DNA of 7,392 bases from an uncultured Collinsella sp. (lineage in GTDB: Bacteria; Actinomycetota; Coriobacteriia; Coriobacteriales; Coriobacteriaceae), in contig CABRDB010000082.1 of assembly GCA_902469555.1 (NCBI GenBank), forward strand, positions 1 through 7,392. The letters run 5' to 3'. Below the pieces are notes generated by a model. That model was given only the letters and a program-made list of their open reading frames with translations. It did not search any database and was not told where the DNA came from. The translations under genes and the position numbers were made by a program. Positions 1-5,842 of the stretch are shown piece after piece (position 1 is the first letter of the stretch; every line of letters starts with the position of its first letter).

Positions 1-29
1 AAAAATCATTAGGTACACAATGATTTTTT
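1..29. terminator. A/T-rich hairpin, bidirectional terminator-like
   Basis: Bases 1-10 and 19-28 are perfect reverse complements (AAAAATCATT / AATGATTTTT) around an 8-base loop. The right arm ends in a T run on the + strand and the left arm is an A run, so it could end transcripts from either direction. It lies downstream of the minus-strand regulator and presumably between it and a gene to the left of the window. The stem is AT-rich and thus weaker than a classical GC-rich terminator. Confidence 0.55.
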
Positions 30-61
30 AATCCCCGTCCCAGAAAAATCATCTATGGTGG

Positions 62-93
62 CGACCGGCTAAAAAGCCCCGTCCCAAATGGGC
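62..93 (-). terminator. Possible terminator of the ModE-like gene
   Basis: Read on the minus strand, the bases directly after the TAG stop form a 5-bp stem (AGCCC / GGGCT) with a loop of about 10 bases followed by TTTTT, complement of the A run at 71-75. The short stem makes it a weak intrinsic terminator. The A/T-rich hairpin at 1-29 would act as a second barrier. Confidence 0.35.
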
Positions 94-437
94 TACTCTT
101 TGATGCTGGCGATGAGGTCGTTGGCTTTGGTGGCGATGACGTTGTTGATGTCGGCCTGCAGCTCCTCGTAGGCCGCTATGGCTCGCTCTCCGGCGGGGGT
201 GAGGGTGGATCCGCGGGCGCCGTCGCGCTCGATGAGCTTGCAGCCCAGCTGGCCTTCGGCCTCGTTTACGATGCGCCAGGCCTTGGAATACGCCATGCCC
301 ATGCTCTTGGCGGCACGGTTGAGCGAGTGTTCGTGGGCAATACCCTGCAGCAGCAAGACGCAGCCGTGGCCGAACACGCCCGGCAGGTCTTTGTCGCACG
401 CTTGAATGACCAACTTTGCCGTCGTCTTGTACTTCAT
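93..437 (-). CDS. ModE-type winged helix-turn-helix regulator, single domain
   Basis: A 114-residue protein made of one winged helix-turn-helix domain of the ModE N-terminal / LysR-like type. The helix-turn-helix lies at about residues 36-62 (SLNRAAKSMGMAYSKAWRIV). It is followed by the family's wing pattern, in which a Leu-Ile-Glu-Arg stretch leads into Gly-Ala-Arg-Gly-Ser-Thr-Leu-Thr-Pro-Ala-Gly, and then by a helix typical of the dimerisation end. Full-length ModE (about 260 residues) adds two molybdate-binding Mop domains; these are missing, so this is a DNA-binding module whose effector cannot be told. Such short ModE-like proteins often sit near molybdoenzyme or metal transport genes, but none is visible here. 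The start at 437 is supported by a GGGGAG about 10 bases upstream on the minus strand. It diverges from guaB; whether it controls guaB is unknown. The family call is firm, the target is not. Confidence 0.85.
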   Translation of the reverse strand: MKYKTTAKLVIQACDKDLPGVFGHGCVLLLQGIAHEHSLNRAAKSMGMAYSKAWRIVNEAEGQLGCKLIERDGARGSTLTPAGERAIAAYEELQADINNVIATKANDLIASIKE

Positions 438-629
438 ACGCCCACGTCTCCCCGCTAAAGTGTTTGCTGGGCAAACGCAAAGCCTGCGTCAAACCCTCGT
501 GTGCTCTTCTTAAATCAAGCATTGTAGCAGTCAAAGTGCGTTAAGATACTTCCCCAGTATTGGGCGCCCAAGGTTGGGCTGGGTCCTACGAGGCCTGCAG
601 CCGACCGGTCGCATGGAAAAAGGAGAAAC
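438..629. promoter_or_regulatory. Divergent promoter region and guaB leader
   Basis: This 192-base gap serves both the minus-strand regulator and guaB. On the + strand a -10-like TAAGAT lies at 542-547, with no good -35 at 16-18 bases (the closest hexamers are GCATTG/CATTGT near 519-525), so the guaB promoter call is tentative. On the minus strand TACAAT (526 to 521) and TTGACT (534 to 529) are promoter-like hexamers but not correctly spaced with each other. The likely guaB leader contains a perfect 12-base palindrome, TTGGGCGCCCAA (560-571), which overlaps a second possible stem GCCCAA-GG-TTGGGC (566-579). guaB has an AGGAG at 621-625, four bases before its ATG. Confidence 0.35.
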
Positions 630-2141
630 ATGGCTACGTTCTTTCCCGGTGAGTCCCACACGTTTTCGGAGTATCTGCTGGTTCCTGGTTACTCGTCCTC
701 GCAGTGCATCCCCAACAACGTCTCTCTCAAGACGCCGCTAACCCGCTTTAAGCGCGGTGAGAAGCCGGCAATCACCCTGAACATCCCCATGGTTTCCGCC
801 ATCATGCAGTCCGTCTCGGGCGTCGACATGGGCGTCGCGCTCGCTACCGAGGGTGGCCTGTCCTTCATTTACGGTTCTCAGACCCCCGAGTCCGAGGCTG
901 CTATGGTTAAGGCCGTTAAGGATCACAAGGCTGGTTTCGTTCAGTCCGATTCCACGCTGACCCCCGACATGACCATGGAGCAGGTCATCGAGCTCAAGGA
1001 GAAGACCGGCCACTCCACCATGCCGGTCACCGACGATGGCACTCCCAAGGGCAAGCTCCTGGGCATCGTCACCAGCCGTGACTATCGCCCCAGCCGCGAT
1101 GACCACCAGAAGAAGGTCTCCGAGTTCATGACCCCGCGCGAGCAGCTCATCGTGGGCGACAAGAACATCAGCCTCAAGGTTGCCAACGACGTCATCTGGG
1201 ACAACAAGCTCAATGCTCTGCCCATTGTCGACGACAACGATCACCTCATGGGCATCGTCTTCCGCAAGGATTACGACAGCCACAAGACCAACCCCAACGA
1301 GCTGCTCGACGGCGATAAGCGCTACATGGTCGGCGCCGGTATCAACACCCGCGACTATGCCGAGCGCGTGCCGCTGCTTATCGAGGCCGGTGCCGACGTC
1401 CTGTGCATTGACTCTTCCGAGGGCTTCAGCGAGTGGCAGAAGCGCACCATCGAGTGGATCCGCGCTAACTACGGCGAGGACGTCAAGGTCGGTGCCGGTA
1501 ACGTCGTCGACGCCGAGGGCTTCCGCTTTTTGGCCGACTGCGGTGCCGACTTCATCAAGGTCGGTATCGGCGGCGGCTCCATCTGCATTACCCGCGAGAC
1601 CAAGGGTATCGGCCGTGGTCAGGCCACCGCGCTGATCGATGTCTGCCGCGCTCGCGACGAGTACTACGAGGAGACCGGCGTCTACGTGCCCGTGTGCTCC
1701 GACGGCGGTATCGTCTACGACTACCACATGACGCTCGCCCTTGCCATGGGTGCCGACTTTATGATGCTGGGCCGCTACTTCGCCCGCTTTGACGAGAGCC
1801 CGACCGAGCGCGTCAACGTCAACGGCCAGTACATGAAGGAGTACTGGGGCGAGGGTTCTGCGCGTGCCCGTAACTGGCAGCGCTACGACCTGGGCGGCGC
1901 TGCGAAGCTCAGCTTCGTCGAGGGCGTCGACTCCTACGTTCCCTACGCCGGCTCCCTCAAGGACGGCGTGGGCGGTACGCTTTACAAGGTCAAGTCCACG
2001 ATGTGCAACTGCGGTGCCCTCTCAATCCCCGAGCTCCAGGAAAAGGCACGCCTAACGCTGGTCAGCTCCACCTCCATCGTCGAAGGCGGCGCCCACGACG
2101 TAGTCGTCAAGGACTCTCAGCAGAGCGTTTCCTACCGCTAA
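630..2141 (+). CDS. guaB: IMP dehydrogenase (inosine-5'-monophosphate dehydrogenase)
   Basis: Oxidises IMP to XMP with NAD+ in the cytoplasm, the rate-limiting step from IMP towards GMP. The 503-residue protein is full length: a TIM-barrel catalytic domain interrupted at about residues 100-222 by two CBS domains. The active-site loop reads [11 protein letters not shown] with the catalytic cysteine at 319. Asp261 is the expected NAD/IMP-site aspartate, and the flap carries Arg418-Tyr419 in [12 protein letters not shown]. Lys310 and Glu431 are the residues linked in the Tritrichomonas foetus enzyme to poor mycophenolic acid binding, so low sensitivity to that inhibitor is expected. From memory, T. 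foetus IMPDH is also 503 residues long, these key positions carry the same numbers, and long stretches match. This subfamily also occurs in gut Firmicutes and differs from the commoner GxGPGSICTTR bacterial type. The ATG at 630 follows AGGAG at 621-625. The gene appears monocistronic. Confidence 0.97.
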   Translation: MATFFPGESHTFSEYLLVPGYSSSQCIPNNVSLKTPLTRFKRGEKPAITLNIPMVSAIMQSVSGVDMGVALATEGGLSFIYGSQTPESEAAMVKAVKDHKAGFVQSDSTLTPDMTMEQVIELKEKTGHSTMPVTDDGTPKGKLLGIVTSRDYRPSRDDHQKKVSEFMTPREQLIVGDKNISLKVANDVIWDNKLNALPIVDDNDHLMGIVFRKDYDSHKTNPNELLDGDKRYMVGAGINTRDYAERVPLLIEAGADVLCIDSSEGFSEWQKRTIEWIRANYGEDVKVGAGNVVDAEGFRFLADCGADFIKVGIGGGSICITRETKGIGRGQATALIDVCRARDEYYEETGVYVPVCSDGGIVYDYHMTLALAMGADFMMLGRYFARFDESPTERVNVNGQYMKEYWGEGSARARNWQRYDLGGAAKLSFVEGVDSYVPYAGSLKDGVGGTLYKVKSTMCNCGALSIPELQEKARLTLVSSTSIVEGGAHDVVVKDSQQSVSYR

Positions 2142-2245
2142 GCGGCTTTCCCAAGCACCGCACCTTGCCGTTCAAACCGTCGCTCGCGTACCAAAGTACG
2201 CGTCGCTCCTCTTTCACGGCAATCTGCGGCACTTGGAAAACCCGT
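2142..2245. repeat. Imperfect extragenic palindrome after guaB
   Basis: Bases 2143-2171 pair with 2216-2244 at about 24 of 29 positions, with the mismatches clustered in a few internal bulges. The tip is a second perfect stem, CGCGTAC (2185-2191) with GTACGCG (2196-2202) around a CAAA loop. CGTCGCTC is also directly repeated at 2178-2185 and 2201-2208. No T run follows, so it is not a standard terminator. Its build resembles REP-type or transcript-stabilising 3' palindromes. Copy number in the genome cannot be seen from here. Confidence 0.55.
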
Positions 2246-2300
2246 CCATGCTTGGATGAGTAACAAATAGCGGTTGATTCACAACCACGTTATTTAGATA

Positions 2301-2340
2301 AAGCGAGATGCCCGCAAGTCGCAGGCATCTCGCTTGTCGT
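2301..2340 (+). terminator. Intrinsic terminator-like stem, likely for guaB
   Basis: A perfect 12-bp stem (AAGCGAGATGCC 2301-2312 with GGCATCTCGCTT 2324-2335) encloses an 11-base loop. The downstream tract (GTCGTATTTGC) is only moderately T-rich, so termination may be partial. It is the best candidate for the end of the guaB transcript. Confidence 0.6.
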
Positions 2341-2343
2341 ATT

Positions 2344-2352
2344 TGCTATCAT
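2344..2352 (+). promoter_or_regulatory. Possible extended -10 promoter for leuS
   Basis: TGCTATCAT fits the extended -10 pattern TGnTATnAT. No recognisable -35 lies 17 bases upstream, where the terminator stem sits. A start about 7 bases after the hexamer would be near 2359, immediately before the long hairpin that begins at 2361, so the leuS leader would be essentially that hairpin. Tentative. Confidence 0.3.
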
Positions 2353-2360
2353 CAGTCAAG

Positions 2361-2501
2361 TTAACCTTAGGGTCGGTCGGCTTAGCTTTGTTCGCTACAG
2401 GTTCCGCACGCAAAGAAGAGCACTAAATGTGCTCTTCGTCTTGTGCAGGACTGTCCGCAGTAGCGAATAAAGCTAAGCCGACCGATCCCAGCTAAGATTA
2501 A
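2361..2501 (+). repeat. Long inverted repeat / leuS leader hairpin
   Basis: Bases 2370-2398 pair with 2460-2488 over 29 unbroken positions; the only two deviations (G2372-T2486 and G2390-T2468) are G-U pairs in a + strand RNA. After a four-base bulge (2489-2492) pairing resumes between 2361-2369 and 2493-2501 with a single mismatch. Inside, GCAC (2406-2409) pairs with GTGC (2443-2446), and a 9-bp stem (2415-2423 with 2429-2437) closes a five-base loop. The outer ends are TTAA (2361-2364) and TTAA (2498-2501). The AAAGGAG of leuS (2500-2506) overlaps the base of the stem. No T-box signature (the conserved TGGNACC bulge) was found. It could be an RNA regulatory leader or a small non-autonomous palindromic (MITE-like) insertion. 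Confidence 0.8.
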
Positions 2502-2511
2502 AGGAGCTGAT

Positions 2512-5088
2512 ATGTGCGATTGCACAGATCATAAGGATGAGATCCCTACCTACGACGCGCAGGCCATTGAGTCCAGGTGGATGAAGGCCTGGGAGGACTC
2601 CAACCTCTTTGCCGTCGACACCGACGACAGCAAGCCCAAGAAGTATGTGCTCGAGATGTTCCCGTATCCGTCGGGCGACCTACACATGGGCCACGCGCGC
2701 AACTATACCATCGGCGATGCCATGGCCCGTCAGGCCCGCATGCGCGGCTATGACGTGCTGCACCCCATCGGCTTCGATGCCTTTGGCCTGCCTGCCGAGA
2801 ACGCCGCCATCAAGCACAACACGCAGGCTGCCGCCTGGACGTATAAGAACATGGACCAGGCGCTCGCCACGATGAAGCGCATGGGCTTCTCCTACGATCT
2901 GGATCGCATGGTCAAGACCTGCAGCCCCGACTACTACCGTTGGGGTCAGTGGATCTTTGAGAAGCTGTGGGAAAAGGGCCTGGTCTACCGCAAGAAGAAC
3001 CCGGTCAACTGGTGCCCCACCTGCAAGACCGTTCTGGCTAACGAGCAGGTCACCGAGGGCAAGTGCTGGCGCTGCGGCACCGAGCCCGAGAAGCGCGACC
3101 TGGAGCAGTGGTACTTCAAGATTACCGAGTACTCCCAGGAGCTGCTCGACGACCTGGAGAAGCTCCCCGGCTGGCCCGAGCGCGTCAAGCAGATGCAGGC
3201 CAACTGGATCGGTCGCTCCGAGGGCGCCGAGGTCGACTTTACCCTGTGCGACAGGGATGGCGAGCCTATCGAGGGCGACGAGGGTAAGATCACCGTCTTC
3301 ACCACGCGAGCCGACACGCTCTTCGGTGTCTCCTTCTTTGTCCTGGCTCCCGAGTACGCCGGCCTGCACGAGCTCGTCGAGGGTACGGAGTACGAGGATG
3401 CCGTCACCAAGATCGTCGAGGACTCCAAGCATATCTCTGCCGTCGAGCGTGCCCAGGGTACCCTCGAGAAGCACGGTGCTTTCACGGGCCGCTATGTGGT
3501 GAACCCCGTCAACGGCGAGAAGGTCCCCGTGTGGGTTGCCGATTATGTCGTTGCCGACTACGGCACCGGCGCCGTCATGGCCGTTCCCTGCGGCGACCAG
3601 CGCGATTTTGAGTTCGCCCGCAAGTATGATCTGCCCATCGTGCCGATCATCCTGGACGATGACGATCGCGCTGCCGTCGAGGCCAGCGGCGAGACTATCG
3701 ATACCTTCCATGCCGAGACCGTCGACTGGGATTGCGCTCACGCTGCCGAGGGCACGCTCGTCCAGTCCGGCAAGTACACCGGCATGCGCGGCGGTAAGCA
3801 CTCCGAGGGCGAGGCTGCGATCGTGGCCGACCTTGAGGCCATGGGCTGCGGTCGTCGCAAGGTCGAGTTCCGTCTGCGCGACTGGCTCATCAGTCGCCAG
3901 CGCTATTGGGGCAACCCCATCCCGGCCATCCACTGCGAGCACTGCGGCATCGTGCCCGTGCCCGAGGATCAGCTGCCGGTGACGCTGCCCGAGAACCTGG
4001 ACCTGGGCGCAGGCGAGACCCTTGCCGAGTGCAAGGAGTTCTACGAGACTACCTGCCCGGTCTGCGGCCGCCCGGCCAAGCGCGAGACCGATACCATGGA
4101 CACCTTCACCTGCTCCAGCTGGTATTACCTGCGCTATACCGATCCGCACAACACCGAGCTGCCCTTCTCCCGTGAGGCCGCCGACCGTTGGATGCCCGTC
4201 GATAACTACATCGGCGGCATCGAGCACGCCATTCTGCACCTGCTCTACAGCCGCTTCTTTACCAAGGCACTGCGCGACCTGGGCCTGCTGAGCGTGGACG
4301 AGCCCTTCACCAACCTGCTGTGCCAGGGCATGGTCAAGGACGAGAACGGCGACACCATGTCCAAGTCCAAGGGCAATGTCGTGCCCCCGAGCTCGGTCAT
4401 CGAGCCCTACGGTGCCGACACCATGCGTTTGGCGATCCTGTTTATCGCCCCGCCCGAGAAGGACTTCGACTGGGATCCCAAGGCCGTCGAGGGCGCCAAC
4501 CGCTTTATCAAGCGCGCCTGGCGTATCGTTTGGCAGCTCGTCCAGTCCGGCGACGCCAACGTGGCCTTCGACAAGTCAGCACTCGACGAGACCGCGATGA
4601 AGCTCTACCGCGAGCGTCACCGCACCATCGCCAAGTGCACCGAGGACTTCGATCGCGGCCAGTTCAACACCGCGATCTCGGCCGTCATGGAGCTCGTCAA
4701 CGCGGCGAGCGCCTACCTCAACGCCACCGAGGGCACCGCCCGCGACAAGGCGCTGTGCTACGGCGTGGCTAAGGATATCGTGAGCGTCCTTGCCCCCATC
4801 TGCCCGTTCTGGGCCGACGAGCTGTGGCACGAGGCCCTTGGCTGCGAGGGCAACGCCTACACCGCTGCCTGGCCCGAGTTCGACCTGGCCGAGTCCGTTG
4901 AGGACACGGTGCAGATTGTGGTTCAGGTGCTCGGTAAGGTCCGCGGTCGTGTTGACGTTGCCCGCGATGCTTCCAATGAGGATATGCAGGCTGCCGCCGA
5001 GGCCGCCGTCGCCAAGTGGCTCGAGGGCAAGACGGTCGTCAAGGCCATCTGCGTGCCCGGCAAGCTGGTCAACCTGGTGGTCAAGTAA
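2512..5088 (+). CDS. leuS: Leucyl-tRNA synthetase
   Basis: Charges tRNA-Leu with leucine in the cytoplasm. At 858 residues it matches the bacterial family (E. coli about 860). The class I HIGH motif is HMGH at residues 58-61. A zinc knuckle C168-x2-C171...C185-x2-C188 lies in NWCPTC...CWRCG. The CP1 editing domain spans about 220-410, with the threonine-rich TTRADTLFG at 264-272 and GDQRD at 361-365, whose D362 and D365 correspond to the DQRD aspartates of E. coli. The residue before them is Gly where E. coli has His. A second four-cysteine site is C475-x2-C478...C515-x2-C518. The KMSKS loop reads TMSKSKGN (615-622), with Thr replacing the first Lys. An anticodon-binding domain and the C-terminal VQV...GKVRGR and [11 protein letters not shown] segments complete it. 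The ATG is supported by AAAGGAG at 2500-2506, and a terminator follows the stop. Identity is secure. Confidence 0.98.
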   Translation: MCDCTDHKDEIPTYDAQAIESRWMKAWEDSNLFAVDTDDSKPKKYVLEMFPYPSGDLHMGHARNYTIGDAMARQARMRGYDVLHPIGFDAFGLPAENAAIKHNTQAAAWTYKNMDQALATMKRMGFSYDLDRMVKTCSPDYYRWGQWIFEKLWEKGLVYRKKNPVNWCPTCKTVLANEQVTEGKCWRCGTEPEKRDLEQWYFKITEYSQELLDDLEKLPGWPERVKQMQANWIGRSEGAEVDFTLCDRDGEPIEGDEGKITVFTTRADTLFGVSFFVLAPEYAGLHELVEGTEYEDAVTKIVEDSKHISAVERAQGTLEKHGAFTGRYVVNPVNGEKVPVWVADYVVADYGTGAVMAVPCGDQRDFEFARKYDLPIVPIILDDDDRAAVEASGETIDTFHAETVDWDCAHAAEGTLVQSGKYTGMRGGKHSEGEAAIVADLEAMGCGRRKVEFRLRDWLISRQRYWGNPIPAIHCEHCGIVPVPEDQLPVTLPENLDLGAGETLAECKEFYETTCPVCGRPAKRETDTMDTFTCSSWYYLRYTDPHNTELPFSREAADRWMPVDNYIGGIEHAILHLLYSRFFTKALRDLGLLSVDEPFTNLLCQGMVKDENGDTMSKSKGNVVPPSSVIEPYGADTMRLAILFIAPPEKDFDWDPKAVEGANRFIKRAWRIVWQLVQSGDANVAFDKSALDETAMKLYRERHRTIAKCTEDFDRGQFNTAISAVMELVNAASAYLNATEGTARDKALCYGVAKDIVSVLAPICPFWADELWHEALGCEGNAYTAAWPEFDLAESVEDTVQIVVQVLGKVRGRVDVARDASNEDMQAAAEAAVAKWLEGKTVVKAICVPGKLVNLVVK

Positions 5089-5106
5089 GCGCTGCGCGAA
5101 TAGCTG

Positions 5107-5158
5107 ACATGCAATAAACGAGGGGCGATCCGATTGGGTCGTCCCTCGTTTTGCATGT
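5107..5158 (+). terminator. leuS intrinsic terminator
   Basis: A 14-bp stem (5118-5131 with 5136-5149, two G-U pairs) closes a four-base GATT loop and is followed by TTTT (5149-5152). An outer 8-bp arm pair, ACATGCAA (5107-5114) with TTGCATGT (5151-5158), flanks it. This is a strong rho-independent terminator about 30 bases after the leuS stop, which separates leuS from the rimP operon. Confidence 0.88.
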
Positions 5159-5239
5159 ACCTGCCTAGGTGCCTTCGGCCAATTGTCCTCTTCTTGTGGA
5201 GAACCTGTGCGCACGCTGACCTGCAGATTCGTACGGTGC

Positions 5240-5268
5240 TTGCGCGTTTCCGCAGCTATTGGTATAGT
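5240..5268 (+). promoter_or_regulatory. Predicted promoter of the rimP-nusA-infB operon
   Basis: A -35-like TTGCGC (5240-5245) and a -10-like TATAGT (5263-5268) are separated by exactly 17 bases, close to the sigma70 consensus. Transcription would begin near 5275. It lies after the leuS terminator and about 80 bases before the rimP start codon, as expected for the operon's own promoter. The bases between the leuS terminator and this site (5159-5239) show nothing recognisable. Confidence 0.65.
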
Positions 5269-5293
5269 TTGCTTGCAAATGAAGTTGTAATTG

Positions 5294-5326
5294 AAAGAAG
5301 TGGGGTTTCGGCCCCGCTTCTTTTTT
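5294..5326 (+). terminator. Leader terminator (putative attenuator) before rimP
   Basis: A 12-bp stem (5294-5305 with 5312-5323, one G-U pair; the core is GAAGTGGGG / CCCCGCTTC) with a six-base loop runs into six Ts at 5321-5326. It looks like an efficient intrinsic terminator, yet it lies between the predicted promoter and rimP, about 20 bases after the predicted start. Only a transcript that reads through it can express rimP, nusA and infB from this promoter. No obvious competing antiterminator stem was found in the short leader. Confidence 0.8.
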
Positions 5327-5346
5327 GTATGGATGGAGGTGCCGCA

Positions 5347-5841
5347 ATGGTCAAGACCAAGACCGAGCAGGCGATCATCGACGCGCTCGAGGCCGTCGCT
5401 CCCCAGCACGATGTCGACATCGTCGACGTCGAGCTCGTGGGTGCCACCAAGGCCCCCTGCGTGCGCGTGCGTATCGAGGGTGCCGAGGGTCAGAGCCTGT
5501 CGCTCAACGACGTCACGGCCAACACCAAGTGGGTCGGCGATGTGATTGAGGAGCTCGACCCCATCTCTTCGAGCTATACGCTTGAGGTGTCGAGCCCGGG
5601 CATGGCGCGCCCGCTGCGCCGCCCGTGCGACTTTGCCCGCTTTGTGGGCGAGAACTGTGAGCTCACCTCCACCGCTACCGAGGGCCGTCGCAAGTACGCC
5701 GGCAAGATTGCCGCCGCCACCGAGACGAACGTGACCCTCGAGCTCGAGGACGGCGAGTCCGTCACCCTCGATTTCTCTGATGTTAAAAAGTGCAAGTTGA
5801 AGCCCACCTACGACTTCAAGCCCGCGAAGGAAGGAAAGTAA
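5347..5841 (+). CDS. rimP: Ribosome maturation factor RimP
   Basis: Assists late assembly of the 30S ribosomal subunit in the cytoplasm. The protein has 164 residues, near the family's usual 150-170. The N-terminal alpha/beta domain (about 1-85) ends in the hallmark YTLEVSSPGMARPL, and the C-terminal SH3-like barrel (about 88-155) follows with the LEDGESVTLDFSDVKKCKL strand pair. The ATG at 5347 is chosen because GGAGGT lies at 5335-5340 with a six-base spacer; the in-frame ATG at 5329 lacks such a site and the frame opens even further upstream, before the promoter. nusA begins one base after the rimP stop, so the two are very likely translationally coupled in the conserved rimP-nusA-infB operon. 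Confidence 0.95.
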   Translation: MVKTKTEQAIIDALEAVAPQHDVDIVDVELVGATKAPCVRVRIEGAEGQSLSLNDVTANTKWVGDVIEELDPISSSYTLEVSSPGMARPLRRPCDFARFVGENCELTSTATEGRRKYAGKIAAATETNVTLELEDGESVTLDFSDVKKCKLKPTYDFKPAKEGK

Positions 5842-5842
5842 G

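Larger units (their letters stand above)
2142..2511 (+). other. Hairpin-rich guaB-leuS intergenic region, no gene
   Basis: This 370-base gap has no reading frame with coding character on either strand. It holds, in order, an imperfect palindrome (2142-2245), a small stem (GGTTG 2272-2276 with CAACC 2282-2286, loop ATTCA, A/T-rich flanks that can extend the pairing), a terminator-like stem (2301-2335), a possible promoter (2344-2352) and a very long hairpin (2361-2501) ending at the leuS Shine-Dalgarno. A 22-codon frame opens at 2427 (ATG) and closes with TAA at 2493, but it has no good ribosome binding site and lies within the hairpin. Confidence 0.7.

Noticed and set aside
49..534. A 161-codon minus-strand frame overlapping the ModE-like gene
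   Set aside because: Most of its length is an Arg/His-rich shadow of the ModE-like gene in another frame. Its first 30 or so residues upstream of that gene look more protein-like, but they match no family I know and there is no good ribosome binding site.
2003..2263. An 86-codon + frame overlapping the guaB end and the palindrome
   Set aside because: It is out of frame with guaB, Arg/Pro-rich, has no ribosome binding site and crosses the intergenic palindrome.
2427..2495. A 22-codon frame in the leuS leader as a leucine leader peptide
   Set aside because: It holds only one Leu codon, lacks a convincing ribosome binding site and sits in the hairpin. A classical leucine attenuator would have a run of Leu codons.
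2336..2511. T-box riboswitch upstream of leuS
   Set aside because: The conserved T-box bulge (TGGNACC) and a recognisable Stem I with specifier loop were not found. The region is a single rod-like hairpin.
2680..4239. A 519-codon open frame on the minus strand inside leuS
   Set aside because: It is antisense to a clear leuS, its protein is a Gly/Leu/Val/Ala/Asp-rich composition with no domain, and such long antisense frames arise from GC-rich codon bias. The same applies to minus-strand frames at 738-1727, 4576-5898 and 5816-7129.
5134..5346. A longer rimP start giving 235 residues
   Set aside because: The extension would run through the leuS terminator, the predicted promoter and the leader terminator, and has no family similarity. 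GGAGGT before 5347 fixes the start.
5089..5346. A tRNA gene ahead of rimP, as with metY in the E. coli nusA operon
   Set aside because: No cloverleaf pattern or T-loop consensus GTTCRANNC was found in this gap; the stems present are terminators.
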